From: an uncultured Clostridia bacterium
GTDB taxonomy: Bacteria; Bacillota; Clostridia; Oscillospirales; Acutalibacteraceae
Length of the DNA: 64,000 nucleotides
Assembly: GCA_947632335.1 (NCBI GenBank)
Contig: CANROX010000003.1
Coordinates: forward strand, 1 to 64,000
Direction of reading: 5' to 3'
The notes beneath the pieces are model-generated. The model saw nothing but the letters and a program-made list of their open reading frames with translations, had not been told where the DNA came from and searched no databases. Positions 57,068 through 64,000 of the stretch are shown here, one piece after another; positions within the stretch are counted from its first letter, which is position 1; each line of letters opens with the position of its first letter. The translations under genes and the position numbers were made by a program.

Positions 57068-57238
57068 TCAAGAAGTGGAACATTTATTACATAGTCTTCT
57101 ATGAGTTGCAATGGTGTCAAGTGTTTCACCAAGCTGTAATAACACTGAACTGAGAAGTTCTAAATCTTCAACAGATAAATTACACGACAGTGTGTTAGCA
57201 ACAGCTGTAATATAGGCAGTTAATTCACAAGCGTTCAA
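57068..57238 (-). CDS. Small helical protein (DUF6774-like), unknown function
   Basis: The track gives 63 residues from 57259. I prefer TTG 57238 because GGGGTGAT precedes it, giving about 56 residues: LNACELTAYITAVANTLSCNLSVEDLELLSSVLLQLGETLDTIATHR, then CNKC. Proteins of this pattern are common, uncharacterised neighbours in Clostridia and I associate them with DUF6774. It lies between the patatin gene and the prophage attachment site. Confidence 0.6.
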   Translation of the reverse strand: MNACELTAYITAVANTLSCNLSVEDLELLSSVLLQLGETLDTIATHRRLCNKCSTS

Positions 57239-57259
57239 TATATCATCACCCCGTAACAT

Positions 57260-57443
57260 ATTATGTTGGAAAAGTCAAAGTGAAATTAAAGGATTAGGGG
57301 ACTGAATCTTAAAAATCCAAAGAATATACCTGTATGATATGCGAAGAAAAGTTTTATTGTTTGCCAATGCAAAATATATAGTATGGCTAATGTGGCTCAG
57401 GGAAAACAATGATGATGCAGGAAAGCTTTTTGTATCCGCTTAA
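57260..57443. other. Short intergenic stretch before the attachment site
   Basis: No firm gene. A 34-codon frame from ATG 57339 (MRRKVLLFANAKYIVWLMWL) has no good SD and may be a gene remnant. Confidence 0.35.
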
Positions 57444-57473
57444 AAAAGCCTCTGCATTACTGCAGAGGCTTTT
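57444..57473 (-). terminator. Terminator after the tRNA 3' fragment
   Basis: A perfect 13-bp stem AAAAGCCTCTGCA / TGCAGAGGCTTTT lies just beyond the CCA end of the tRNA fragment and has T-rich sequence on the minus strand. Confidence 0.75.
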
Positions 57474-57499
57474 GGTGGAGGTGAGGAGAATTGAACTCC
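57473..57499 (-). other. Attachment site: 3' end of a tRNA gene (att)
   Basis: On the minus strand this reads GGAGTTCAATTCTCC, a tRNA T-arm, then TCACCTCCACCA, the acceptor 3' strand with encoded CCA. The sequence that should complete the tRNA upstream (higher coordinates) is integrase-side DNA with no cloverleaf. So only the tRNA 3' end is present, which is typical of the att copy next to the integrase. The tRNA identity is uncertain (an acceptor beginning GGAGGTG, perhaps Ser or Leu). Confidence 0.7.
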
Positions 57500-57532
57500 A
57501 ATAAGATGGCTTATTAATGGGAAAAACTTAAA

Positions 57533-58663
57533 CTACTGTGTTACTTGCTGTGTAGCAACTTTGTTTATATATGCATTTAAGGTGTTCCTTGTAGCTTCTT
57601 TGTGCCTTTGTGATATATCTGTGTAGATGTCCATTGTTGTTGAAAATTGAGCGTGCCCCAATAAATCCTGACTGTCCTTTGCAGATATTCCGGCATCAAA
57701 TAATATGGCTGAATAAGAATGACGGAGCATATGCGGCGTAATTTCAGTTAATCCAGTTTCCTCTTTGTATTTATTCCAGAGTCTTGTTAATTTACTGTTA
57801 AGAAAATATTTGCCATTATCACTGAACACTATATCGTTTTTATTTCCCTTGACAGGTTCAAGTTTTTCCGCAAGACAATCAAGTAGAATAACTTTCCTTT
57901 TTCCTTTTTCTGTTTTAGGTGATTTAATATGAGGGTCATTGCTATGCCAGGAAATAGATTTATCTACCGTGATTTCTTTATTTTTAAAATCAATATCTTT
58001 CCATTGTAAAGCCATTACTTCACCTCTGCGCAAACCGGTATAGAGTATAAAGTATGCTAATAATCCGCATTGTGTAGATGTACTTGTTTTCACTATTTCT
58101 ATCTCTTCTGCTGTTAGACCTCGTCTGTGCTCCCTTTTTAGTCCTTTGGGTACTCGTACAAAAGAGCATGGATTTTGATTTGTATAACCCATTCTACAGG
58201 CAAAATCAAATATCATACTAACAATAGAAAGATATCCAACATAGGTTTTATACCCCCAGGATTTAGGAAAGTTTTTTAAATATCGCTCTATATCAAAATA
58301 TTCAATCCGTGTTACAGGTGTTTTTGCAAAGTGTTCTGCTGCCCTTTTTAGTTTAGACCTATATGATACCTGTGTACTATATGCTAAGGTATCAAAACAA
58401 CTATCTTTCCATTCTTCTGCAACTTTTTCAAACGGAATACCGTTATTTTTCAAATCTTCTTCTCTATTGTAATCCAATATTTTCTGTGTAACTTCCTTTT
58501 CTGTTTTACCTCTGAACATTTTTCTTTTTCCGTCAATAGATATTGATTTCTCATAAAGACCGTCCGGACGGCGATACATTTTTTCTTGTTTTTGCTTTGT
58601 TCCGCAGTGATTGCAAAATTTAGAGTTGTCCGGAATAGATTTCCTGCATTTTTTACATCTCAT
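57533..58663 (-). CDS. int: Tyrosine-recombinase integrase with N-terminal zinc ribbon
   Basis: 376 residues from ATG 58663 (AAAGGTG SD; the track start 58759 adds 32 residues with no SD). N-terminal zinc ribbon (MRCKKCRKSIPDNSKFCNHCG), an AP2-like/SAM-like arm region (about 25-170) and the catalytic domain with Arg in TGLRRGEVMAL, HMLRHSYSAILFD, LLGHAQFSTTMDIYTD (His, nucleophile Tyr). It integrates and excises the element at the tRNA site 34 bases away, and is oriented toward it. Confidence 0.93.
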   Translation of the reverse strand: MRCKKCRKSIPDNSKFCNHCGTKQKQEKMYRRPDGLYEKSISIDGKRKMFRGKTEKEVTQKILDYNREEDLKNNGIPFEKVAEEWKDSCFDTLAYSTQVSYRSKLKRAAEHFAKTPVTRIEYFDIERYLKNFPKSWGYKTYVGYLSIVSMIFDFACRMGYTNQNPCSFVRVPKGLKREHRRGLTAEEIEIVKTSTSTQCGLLAYFILYTGLRRGEVMALQWKDIDFKNKEITVDKSISWHSNDPHIKSPKTEKGKRKVILLDCLAEKLEPVKGNKNDIVFSDNGKYFLNSKLTRLWNKYKEETGLTEITPHMLRHSYSAILFDAGISAKDSQDLLGHAQFSTTMDIYTDISQRHKEATRNTLNAYINKVATQQVTQ

Positions 58664-58817
58664 ATTAACACCTTTTCTTGAAAATGGGCGCAAAAATTCC
58701 TCGTCCTTGTAATTATCTTTTGCAAGAATTACACTAGTCTCAAACACTTGTTGTGTCATTATACCCGTTGTGATGGTTTCTGCTCTATCCTGTTGGTGCA
58801 GGGTAGGGCGTATTGTT

Positions 58818-59411
58818 TTATATAACTTTTTGTACTTTTATTTTGTATTTATTATCAATTATTGGTCTAAATTTTTCCAAAAGTTTTTTATCATCTTCCG
58901 TATAAGACCACACATTTGAACTTAAAGTTTTAATTCTTTTGTCTGCCGCTGTAAGTGAACAATTAAAATTGTTGTATATATCATTTATGTTTATTGCTCC
59001 TTTTTTGCATTTGGACATATATACTAACGCTATTTCAGGAGTAATAATTTGCGCAGCAAAATAATGAGCTTCAATTTCTTCAACTCTGCCATCTTTTTTG
59101 TGTCCTAAATATATATGCCCTACTTCATGTGTAATTCCCCAGTGTTTCCTTTCTTCGTATTCCTCACTATCATCATATAATATTATGTTTAATTCACTAT
59201 TTAGAGATTTAATGACATAGCACCCGCTAAGTTCATCACAAGAAAAATATGATATAGGTTTTTCCACTACTTTTGCGTAATTTTGGATAGAATCAATTAT
59301 TATGTTTTTATCAAATTTAAAGTTTCTTATATCTATATGTAAACTGTTAATATCTTGCTGTAACAATAATTTTGTCGCTTCTGATTGGGCTCTGCAAAAA
59401 TCAGGTTCCAT
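58818..59411 (-). CDS. ImmA/IrrE-family metallo-endopeptidase
   Basis: 197 residues with zinc protease motif THEVGHIYLGHK (HExxH) and downstream EIEAHYFAAQII giving the third ligand Glu. In prophages and ICEs such proteases cleave the CI-like repressor to trigger induction. It lies directly downstream of the repressor gene on the same strand (59412-59840), which supports this role. Confidence 0.9.
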   Translation of the reverse strand: MEPDFCRAQSEATKLLLQQDINSLHIDIRNFKFDKNIIIDSIQNYAKVVEKPISYFSCDELSGCYVIKSLNSELNIILYDDSEEYEERKHWGITHEVGHIYLGHKKDGRVEEIEAHYFAAQIITPEIALVYMSKCKKGAININDIYNNFNCSLTAADKRIKTLSSNVWSYTEDDKKLLEKFRPIIDNKYKIKVQKVI

Positions 59412-59840
59412 TTAATCCTCCTTGTTAATTCCCATTGCATCTAAATAAGTATCTATAGTGTTTTCAAAGTTTTCTATAATCCTTTTTCGTTTATCTTCAG
59501 GTATTTTTCCGAGATGTCTTGCTAATAATAAGACTTTTTTCTCATCATCACTTTGGGCAATAGGGTTATTGTTTATATCGTCTTCATCAGCAAAATTAAA
59601 ATTTTCAGTAAATTGTCCTTTATCATCAGTTTTTAGTGCTAACCAATTAGGGTCTACATCTAAAGCTTTTGCCATTGCATGTAACACAGGGATTTTTATT
59701 CTATTTATTTTTCCTGTTTCGTATCTTTGAATTGTAGACTTATTTAGCCATAAAATATCCCCCAGATTTTCTTGGGTTAAATTTAATTCTTCTCGACGAG
59801 TTTTTATTCTATTCCCTATTTCTGTTTTCTTATCTTTCAT
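59412..59840 (-). CDS. CI-like XRE-family repressor
   Basis: 142 residues from ATG 59840 (GGGAGGTAAAT SD; the track start 59891 overlaps the operator). N-terminal helix-turn-helix (EIGNRIKTRREELNLTQENLGDILWLNKSTIQRYETG), then an acidic linker and C-terminal helices likely to include the ImmA cleavage region. Transcribed away from the Cro-like gene, with an operator cluster between; the lysogeny repressor by position. Confidence 0.87.
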   Translation of the reverse strand: MKDKKTEIGNRIKTRREELNLTQENLGDILWLNKSTIQRYETGKINRIKIPVLHAMAKALDVDPNWLALKTDDKGQFTENFNFADEDDINNNPIAQSDDEKKVLLLARHLGKIPEDKRKRIIENFENTIDTYLDAMGINKED

Positions 59841-59878
59841 TTTATTTACCTCCCGTAAATAAATAATAACACAACAGA

Positions 59879-59978
59879 TTGCATAACGCAATAAATTTTT
59901 TTATAAAAAAAATAAAAAGTTGCAAAAAGCTATTGACAATTACTGTATGCAATGTTATAATAGTGTTGCAAAACGCAA
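59879..59978. promoter_or_regulatory. CI/Cro operator region with three TTGC-N5-GCAA sites and rightward promoter
   Basis: O1 TTGCATAACGCAA (59879-59891), O2 TTGCAAAAAGCTA (59920-59932, right half eroded) and O3 TTGCAAAACGCAA (59966-59978) share one dyad pattern. A consensus promoter TTGACA-17-TATAAT (59933-59961) lies between O2 and O3 and drives the Cro-like gene. A fourth copy lies at 60202-60214. Confidence 0.85.
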
Positions 59979-59993
59979 CGAAGAGGTGAAAAC

Positions 59994-60200
59994 ATGATTA
60001 ATACCAACAAAATTAAAGGAAGAATGAAAGAACTTGAAATTACACAAGCAGATGTCGCGAAAGCGTTAAATATTGCACAGCCAACTGCTAATCAGAAAAT
60101 TAATAATGCAAGACCTTTTGACTTAGAAGAGGCGGAACTATTGGCAAATCTTTTAAAAATTAATGCTGGTGATTTTGCAACTTATTTTTTTGCAAATTAA
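59994..60200 (+). CDS. Cro-like HTH regulator
   Basis: 68 residues, a compact helix-turn-helix (RMKELEITQADVAKALNIAQPTANQKINNARPF) with no further domain. First gene of the rightward early operon, 32 bases after the promoter -10. SD GAAGAGGTG. It likely competes with the CI-like protein for the TTGC-N5-GCAA sites. Confidence 0.87.
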   Translation: MINTNKIKGRMKELEITQADVAKALNIAQPTANQKINNARPFDLEEAELLANLLKINAGDFATYFFAN

Positions 60201-60201
60201 G

Positions 60202-60214
60202 TTGCGAAATGCAA
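60202..60214. promoter_or_regulatory. Fourth TTGC-N5-GCAA operator
   Basis: TTGCGAAATGCAA, directly after the Cro-like gene stop. It may act as an outlying site for looping or as a roadblock. Confidence 0.65.
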
Positions 60215-60283
60215 CATTAATAAAGGGAGAAATAAGACGCCTTTTATCACATTAAAAAAACAAACAGAAAGAAGGTGAATACA

Positions 60284-60481
60284 ATGCCAAGAGAAAAGGA
60301 CCTTTATAGAGATAACTTGGAAAGGCTGGATAAGGCTTTTCCGGATCGAGAAGTACTTAGTTATATTGATATATCGAGATATACTGGTATGTCAAAATCT
60401 ACTGTTCAGAGGAGATTTCGGAGGTTAAGAAAACTTGGCGGAATATCAAAATGCACAGTTGCCAGAGAGTTGGCGGATTAA
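60284..60481 (+). CDS. Small helix-turn-helix protein (phage early gene)
   Basis: 65 residues from ATG 60284 (AGAAGGTGAAT SD; the track starts 9 bases earlier at a GTG). The sequence VLSYIDISRYTGMSKSTVQRRFRRLRKLGGIS is a DNA-binding helix-turn-helix resembling excisionase/MerR-like small proteins. It may be the excisionase or an early regulator. Confidence in DNA binding is good, in role low. Confidence 0.7.
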   Translation: MPREKDLYRDNLERLDKAFPDREVLSYIDISRYTGMSKSTVQRRFRRLRKLGGISKCTVARELAD

Positions 60482-60507
60482 TGTAGAAATGAAGGGAAGT
60501 GAAAACA

Positions 60508-60729
60508 TTGAGCAGGTCAAGTTGCAGGGGTTGTTATTTCTACCGACCTTTATCTGGTTGTAAACCAAATGTACTAGGATACGGATGTCATTATCTTCTA
60601 ATGACAGGCGAAAAAAGAGATTGCGATCCTGCGAAATGCGATAAAAAACGAACACAAAAGAAAAAAAAGACCGCACAGAGGGTGGATTTTCTGTACGGCC
60701 TAATAGAATTTAACCTACTTATATTATAG
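60508..60729 (+). CDS. Small Cys-rich phage protein
   Basis: 73 residues from TTG 60508 (AGGGAAG SD 8 bases before; GTG 60499 is too close to the SD). The pattern SSCRGCYFYRPLSG...GYGCHYLLMTGEKRDCDPAKCDKK holds about six Cys in a zinc-finger-like spacing and is seen in many Clostridia prophages just after the Cro-like gene. The function is unknown. Confidence 0.7.
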   Translation: MSRSSCRGCYFYRPLSGCKPNVLGYGCHYLLMTGEKRDCDPAKCDKKRTQKKKKTAQRVDFLYGLIEFNLLIL

Positions 60730-60762
60730 CAGATTAAGAAATAAAAATCAAGAGGAGAAACT

Positions 60763-60909
60763 ATGTTAAAGACAATTCTTAGTTGTGCATTAATATGCAC
60801 AGTATTTAACTTTCTTCTTATAGTAGTTAGTTACATATTTTCTGTTTACTATAAGTTAAGGACAGGTTGTAGTTGGAAAACAGCCTTTAAAAAATTCGAT
60901 GTTTACTAA
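60763..60909 (+). CDS. Very small membrane protein, phage early region
   Basis: Not in the ORF track (48 residues). AAGAGGAG precedes ATG 60763. One hydrophobic helix (ILSCALICTVFNFLLIVVSYIF) and a basic tail (SWKTAFKKFDVY). Its place in a tightly packed operon and its SD support it being real; the function is unknown. Confidence 0.6.
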   Translation: MLKTILSCALICTVFNFLLIVVSYIFSVYYKLRTGCSWKTAFKKFDVY

Positions 60910-60926
60910 AAAAGGAGTAAAAAAAT

Positions 60927-61268
60927 ATGGAAATTACAGTTAATATCAACGCCGATGTATTAGCAGAGTCAATTAACAATTTGGCAATAGCTATTAGAGA
61001 TAGCAAAATTTTAGATAGTACAAAAGATAGCACTATTCAAGCCAAAACTATGATAGGGTCGCAAAAGTTAGACCCTAAGATGGTTCAAGAGAAAGCAGAA
61101 GAAAATACGATATACAAGATTGAAGACATAAGATCTGCTTTTGCTACATTTGCCAAAGCAAAAGGCAAGGACAAGGCTAAGGAAATATTAGCAAAATTCA
61201 GTGCTAGTAAAGTCACAGAAATTAAAGAAAGAGACTACAACCAAGTGATGAAAGTATTGGAGGAATAA
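60927..61268 (+). CDS. Phage protein of unknown function preceding DUF2800
   Basis: 113 residues, AAAGGAGT SD. N-terminal strand MEITVNINADVLAESINNLAIAI, a Lys/Ser linker, and a C-terminal region (about 65-113) YKIEDIRSAFATFAKAKGKDKAKEILAKFSASKVTEI that resembles small DNA-associated helical domains. It regularly precedes DUF2800 genes in Clostridia phages; probably part of the replication/recombination module. Confidence 0.7.
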   Translation: MEITVNINADVLAESINNLAIAIRDSKILDSTKDSTIQAKTMIGSQKLDPKMVQEKAEENTIYKIEDIRSAFATFAKAKGKDKAKEILAKFSASKVTEIKERDYNQVMKVLEE

Positions 61269-61270
61269 CA

Positions 61271-62449
61271 ATGCCAGAAGTACATGCGAGACTTTCAGCC
61301 TCTGGGAGTAAAAAGTGGCTGAACTGTCCTGGTTCTATTCAAATGGAAGAGACTTTTCAAGATAACTCATCACTATTTGCAAAGGAAGGTACAACTGCGC
61401 ACGCATTGGGGGAGGCTAAAATTAAATTAGCTTTAAATCAGTACAACAGGGTTAAATATCATAACGCTATTAAAAACCTTGAAATTACAGAAGATATGGA
61501 AGAATACACAGAAGATTACAAAGATTTTGTAATCGAAATATTCAATGCTGCAAAAGGCAAAACTTCTGATTCATTAATTTATATTGAAAAAATGCTTGAT
61601 TTTTCTCTGTGGGTTCCGGATGGATTCGGTACCGGTGATGTAGTAATAGTGGGTGACGGCACACTTGAAATCATTGATTTAAAATACGGCAACGGCGTTA
61701 GAGTATCTGCCGAAAATAATTCACAAATGCGATTGTATGCACTGGGGGCTATAAATGCATTCGATTATCTCTATGATATTAAACAAATTAGGATGACAAT
61801 TTATCAGCCAAGAATGGATAACATCAGTACAGAAACCATTAGCATTGCTAAGTTAATAGCCTGGGGTGAAGAAGTCAGAGAGAAGGCTGCAATTGCTAAT
61901 GATGACAAGGTAACAGAATGCATTGCCGGTGATCACTGTGATTCTGGTTTCTGTAGAGCCAGGGCCGTATGCAGATCATACGCAGAAAAAAGGCAAAAAT
62001 TAGCGGTATATGATTTTAAAAGACCAGCAAAGCTATCAGTGGAAGAGATAGCCGATATTATCGACCAGGCCGATAAAATCAGTAAATGGGTCAAGACGGT
62101 TAACGATTATGCACTAGACCAAGCCCTTAACCACGGAGTAGAAATTCCAGGTTTTAAATTGGTGGAGGGCAGAAGTAACAGAAAGTATGCAAAAGATGAA
62201 TCAGAAATTGTTGCGCACCTTAAGTCTCTAGGTTATCAAGAGGATGATATTTACACGAGATCGTTAAAAACGATATCTAATATGGAAAAGTTACTAGGTA
62301 AGAAAACTTTTAATGATGTTTTGGGTGATTATGTGGTCAAGCCACAGGGCAAACCAACTCTTGTACATATTAATGATAAAAGACCGGCAATAAATTCAGT
62401 TAACCAAGCAACTGAAGACTTTAAAGATATAACAAATAAAGGAGAATAG
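61271..62449 (+). CDS. DUF2800 protein, PD-(D/E)XK nuclease with Cys cluster
   Basis: 392 residues. N-terminal helices (SASGSKKWLNCPGSIQMEETF), nuclease core GTGDVVIVGDGTLEIIDLKYGNG (Asp and D-x-K motif), QMRLYALGA motif IV, then a Cys cluster (CDSGFCRARAVCRSYAEKR) with an additional upstream Cys that could hold an Fe-S centre as in Cas4/RecB nucleases. Likely a phage recombination exonuclease acting with the next gene. Confidence 0.87.
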   Translation: MPEVHARLSASGSKKWLNCPGSIQMEETFQDNSSLFAKEGTTAHALGEAKIKLALNQYNRVKYHNAIKNLEITEDMEEYTEDYKDFVIEIFNAAKGKTSDSLIYIEKMLDFSLWVPDGFGTGDVVIVGDGTLEIIDLKYGNGVRVSAENNSQMRLYALGAINAFDYLYDIKQIRMTIYQPRMDNISTETISIAKLIAWGEEVREKAAIANDDKVTECIAGDHCDSGFCRARAVCRSYAEKRQKLAVYDFKRPAKLSVEEIADIIDQADKISKWVKTVNDYALDQALNHGVEIPGFKLVEGRSNRKYAKDESEIVAHLKSLGYQEDDIYTRSLKTISNMEKLLGKKTFNDVLGDYVVKPQGKPTLVHINDKRPAINSVNQATEDFKDITNKGE

Positions 62450-62454
62450 TAATT

Positions 62455-63009
62455 ATGACAAATACTAATGATTCAACAAAGGTGATTACAGGTAGGGTGA
62501 GATTTTCTTATGCTCATGTATTTGAGCCTACAAGTATCAACGGCAGCGAAGAGAAATACAGTGTGTCCATTCTTATTGACAAGAAAGATACAAAGACAAT
62601 TACAGACATTGAAAAAGCTGTTGAGCTTGCAACACAAACAGGAGTTTCAAAGTTTAGTGGCAAAATTCCGGCAAAACTGAAGAAACCTCTCAGAGATGGT
62701 GATGAAGAAAGAGAAGATGATGAAAACTACAAAGGTAAGTACTTTATCAATGCAAATGCAAAGACAAGACCCGGACTTATTGATATCAATGGTAGAGCCA
62801 TTATTGACCCAACGGAATTTTACAGCGGATGCTATGGTTACGCTTCAATCACATTCTATGCATTTAATTCAAACGGTAATAAAGGTATTGCATGTGGACT
62901 TAACAATATTATGAAAACAGAGGACGGAGAGCCGCTTGGTGGTAGGGCAAAGGCAGAGGATGACTTTGCAGATTTCATTTCCGAGGATAAAGATGATTTT
63001 CTGGACTAA
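62455..63009 (+). CDS. DUF2815 protein, probable single-strand DNA-binding or annealing partner
   Basis: 184 residues. VITGRVRFSYAHVFEPTSINGSEEKYSVSILIDKKD at the start and FYSGCYGYASITFYAFNSNGNKGIACGLNNIMKTEDGEPLGG are typical of DUF2815, with an OB-like beta core and an acidic C-terminal tail (DDFADFISEDKDDFLD) as in SSB-type proteins. It follows DUF2800 by 5 bases and overlaps the polymerase start. Confidence 0.88.
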   Translation: MTNTNDSTKVITGRVRFSYAHVFEPTSINGSEEKYSVSILIDKKDTKTITDIEKAVELATQTGVSKFSGKIPAKLKKPLRDGDEEREDDENYKGKYFINANAKTRPGLIDINGRAIIDPTEFYSGCYGYASITFYAFNSNGNKGIACGLNNIMKTEDGEPLGGRAKAEDDFADFISEDKDDFLD

Positions 63010-64000
63010 TGAGAGAGTTAAGCATTGATATAGAAACCTATAGCAGTGTTAATCTATCAAAATCAGGTGTATATGCTTATGCAGATGCACCTGATTTTAC
63101 AATCCTACTTTTTGCATACGCATTTGATGATGAAGAAGTAAAGATAATAGATACTGCTAACGGCGAAAAGATACCTGATAATATCATTTATGAACTAACA
63201 AATAAAAAAACAATAAAAACAGCATTTAATGCGAACTTCGAACGAACCTGCTTAAAGAGATTTTTGAACAAAGAAATGCCACCGGAACAATGGCATTGTA
63301 CGATGGTACACTGTTCAGAACTAGGACTTCCAAGATCCTTGGCAAGTGTAGCTAAGGTCTTAGGTCTTCCCGAACAGAAGGATAGAGCCGGTAAGGTTTG
63401 TATTGACTTTTTTTCAAAACCTTGTAAGCCCACTAAATCTAATGGTGGCAGAACAAAAAATCTTCCGGAGCACAATAGAGAAAAGTGGGAAATTTTTAAA
63501 AACTATTGTGTGCAAGATGTAGTTGTAGAAAGAGAGATTAAACGAAAATTAGCTAAATTCCCACTACACTCGAAAGAACAAACATTATGGGAATATGACC
63601 AGAGAATAATTGACCGTGGTGTTGGTGTAGAAGTAAAGATGGTTCAAAATGCCATTAAGTATAGTACATTACACAAAGAAAAGTGCCTTGAACAATCTAG
63701 AAAGCTAACGGGTTTAAGTAATCCTAACTCTGTTGTACAGCTAAAAAAGTGGATTAAAGACAGAACTGGGGATAATTTGGACAGCCTGAATAAAAAGGCT
63801 GTTAAAGATATTTTACAGAACAGCAATGATCCACTACTCAGAAAGGTCATATCTCTTAGGTCAGAACTTTCAAAAACTTCAACAAAGAAATATGAGGCTA
63901 TGATAAATGGTATATGTAGTGATAATAGAATAAGGGGTATTCTTCAATTCTATGGTGCAAATCGTACAGGTAGATGGGCTGGAAGACTGGTCCAGGTTCA
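63009..64000 (+). CDS. Phage family A DNA polymerase, 3'-truncated by window edge
   Basis: Missing from the ORF track because it has no stop in the window. ATG 63009 overlaps the DUF2815 stop (TAATG). The 330 visible residues start with a 3'-5' exonuclease (MRELSIDIETYSSVNL, DIE motif; TAFNANFERTCL; YCVQDVVVEREI) and run into the polymerase domain (IIDRGVGVEVKM; QFYGANRTGRWAGRLVQV). It replicates phage DNA; the rest lies downstream. Confidence 0.93.
   Translation, partial: MRELSIDIETYSSVNLSKSGVYAYADAPDFTILLFAYAFDDEEVKIIDTANGEKIPDNIIYELTNKKTIKTAFNANFERTCLKRFLNKEMPPEQWHCTMVHCSELGLPRSLASVAKVLGLPEQKDRAGKVCIDFFSKPCKPTKSNGGRTKNLPEHNREKWEIFKNYCVQDVVVEREIKRKLAKFPLHSKEQTLWEYDQRIIDRGVGVEVKMVQNAIKYSTLHKEKCLEQSRKLTGLSNPNSVVQLKKWIKDRTGDNLDSLNKKAVKDILQNSNDPLLRKVISLRSELSKTSTKKYEAMINGICSDNRIRGILQFYGANRTGRWAGRLVQV

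Noticed and set aside
57533-58759. Integrase start at 58759
   Set aside because: The extra 32 residues lack an SD and family resemblance; ATG 58663 has a good SD and begins with the zinc ribbon.

Overview
The window looks like a chromosome segment from a low-GC, Gram-positive gut Clostridia, most likely Oscillospiraceae and close to Ruminococcus. Evidence: Firmicutes-type promoters and Shine-Dalgarno sites, GTG and TTG starts, type I dockerins on secreted proteins (CotH, a DUF4430 protein), an ECF-type vitamin transporter, FeoA-FeoA-FeoB, and a Clostridia-type prophage early region. The genus is inferred, not proven.

Layout. 1-3.1 kb: 3' end of a sigma-factor gene and its probable membrane partner, a flavoprotein, and eroded DNA with an aldo/keto reductase relic. 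3.1-8.8 kb (minus strand): the complete fructose PTS operon fruR-fruK-fruA-ptsH-ptsI. 9.0-9.1 kb: a small transcription unit that can fold like a tRNA and has mutually exclusive terminator and antiterminator helices. 9.4-17.1 kb: a secreted Ig-like-repeat protein, a MATE exporter, a frameshifted PAP2 phosphatase, an ATP-grasp enzyme, and a split GHKL histidine kinase facing a LytTR regulator. 17.3-20.6 kb: ferrous-iron uptake (feoA, feoA, feoB, small Cys-rich protein) behind metalloregulator-like boxes. 20.7-25.8 kb: DegV, a lipoprotein, a GH13 enzyme, an MscS channel and an Fe-S aldo/keto reductase. 26.1-34.0 kb: a complete F1Fo ATP synthase operon whose c subunit is eight fused hairpins in one polypeptide. 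34.6-40.9 kb: CotH-dockerin protein, NAD(P)HX epimerase, a tiny acidic protein and glutamate dehydrogenase.

40.9-50.0 kb is the most striking region. A cobalamin riboswitch precedes a tightly coupled operon of three secreted or anchored DUF4430 proteins (one with a dockerin), two anchored alpha-barrel proteins of the prenyltransferase/transcobalamin-alpha type, a small DNA-binding-like protein, and a complete ECF transporter (T, fused A-A', S). Animal intrinsic factor and transcobalamin are an alpha-barrel joined to a DUF4430-like beta domain. Here the two halves are separate surface proteins next to a B12-type ECF importer, so the locus reads as a modular, transcobalamin-like B12 capture and import system.

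50.0-57.0 kb: CsoR/CopA copper resistance (with a CopZ-like tail that has its own ribosome binding site), a MacB-like ABC exporter and a patatin-like lipase. 57.07-57.24 kb holds a small DUF6774-type protein. From about 57.5 kb to the end lies a prophage or related element integrated at a tRNA 3' end: integrase, ImmA/IrrE peptidase, CI-like repressor, Cro-like regulator with a family of TTGC-N5-GCAA operators, small early genes, DUF2800, DUF2815 and a family A DNA polymerase cut by the window edge.
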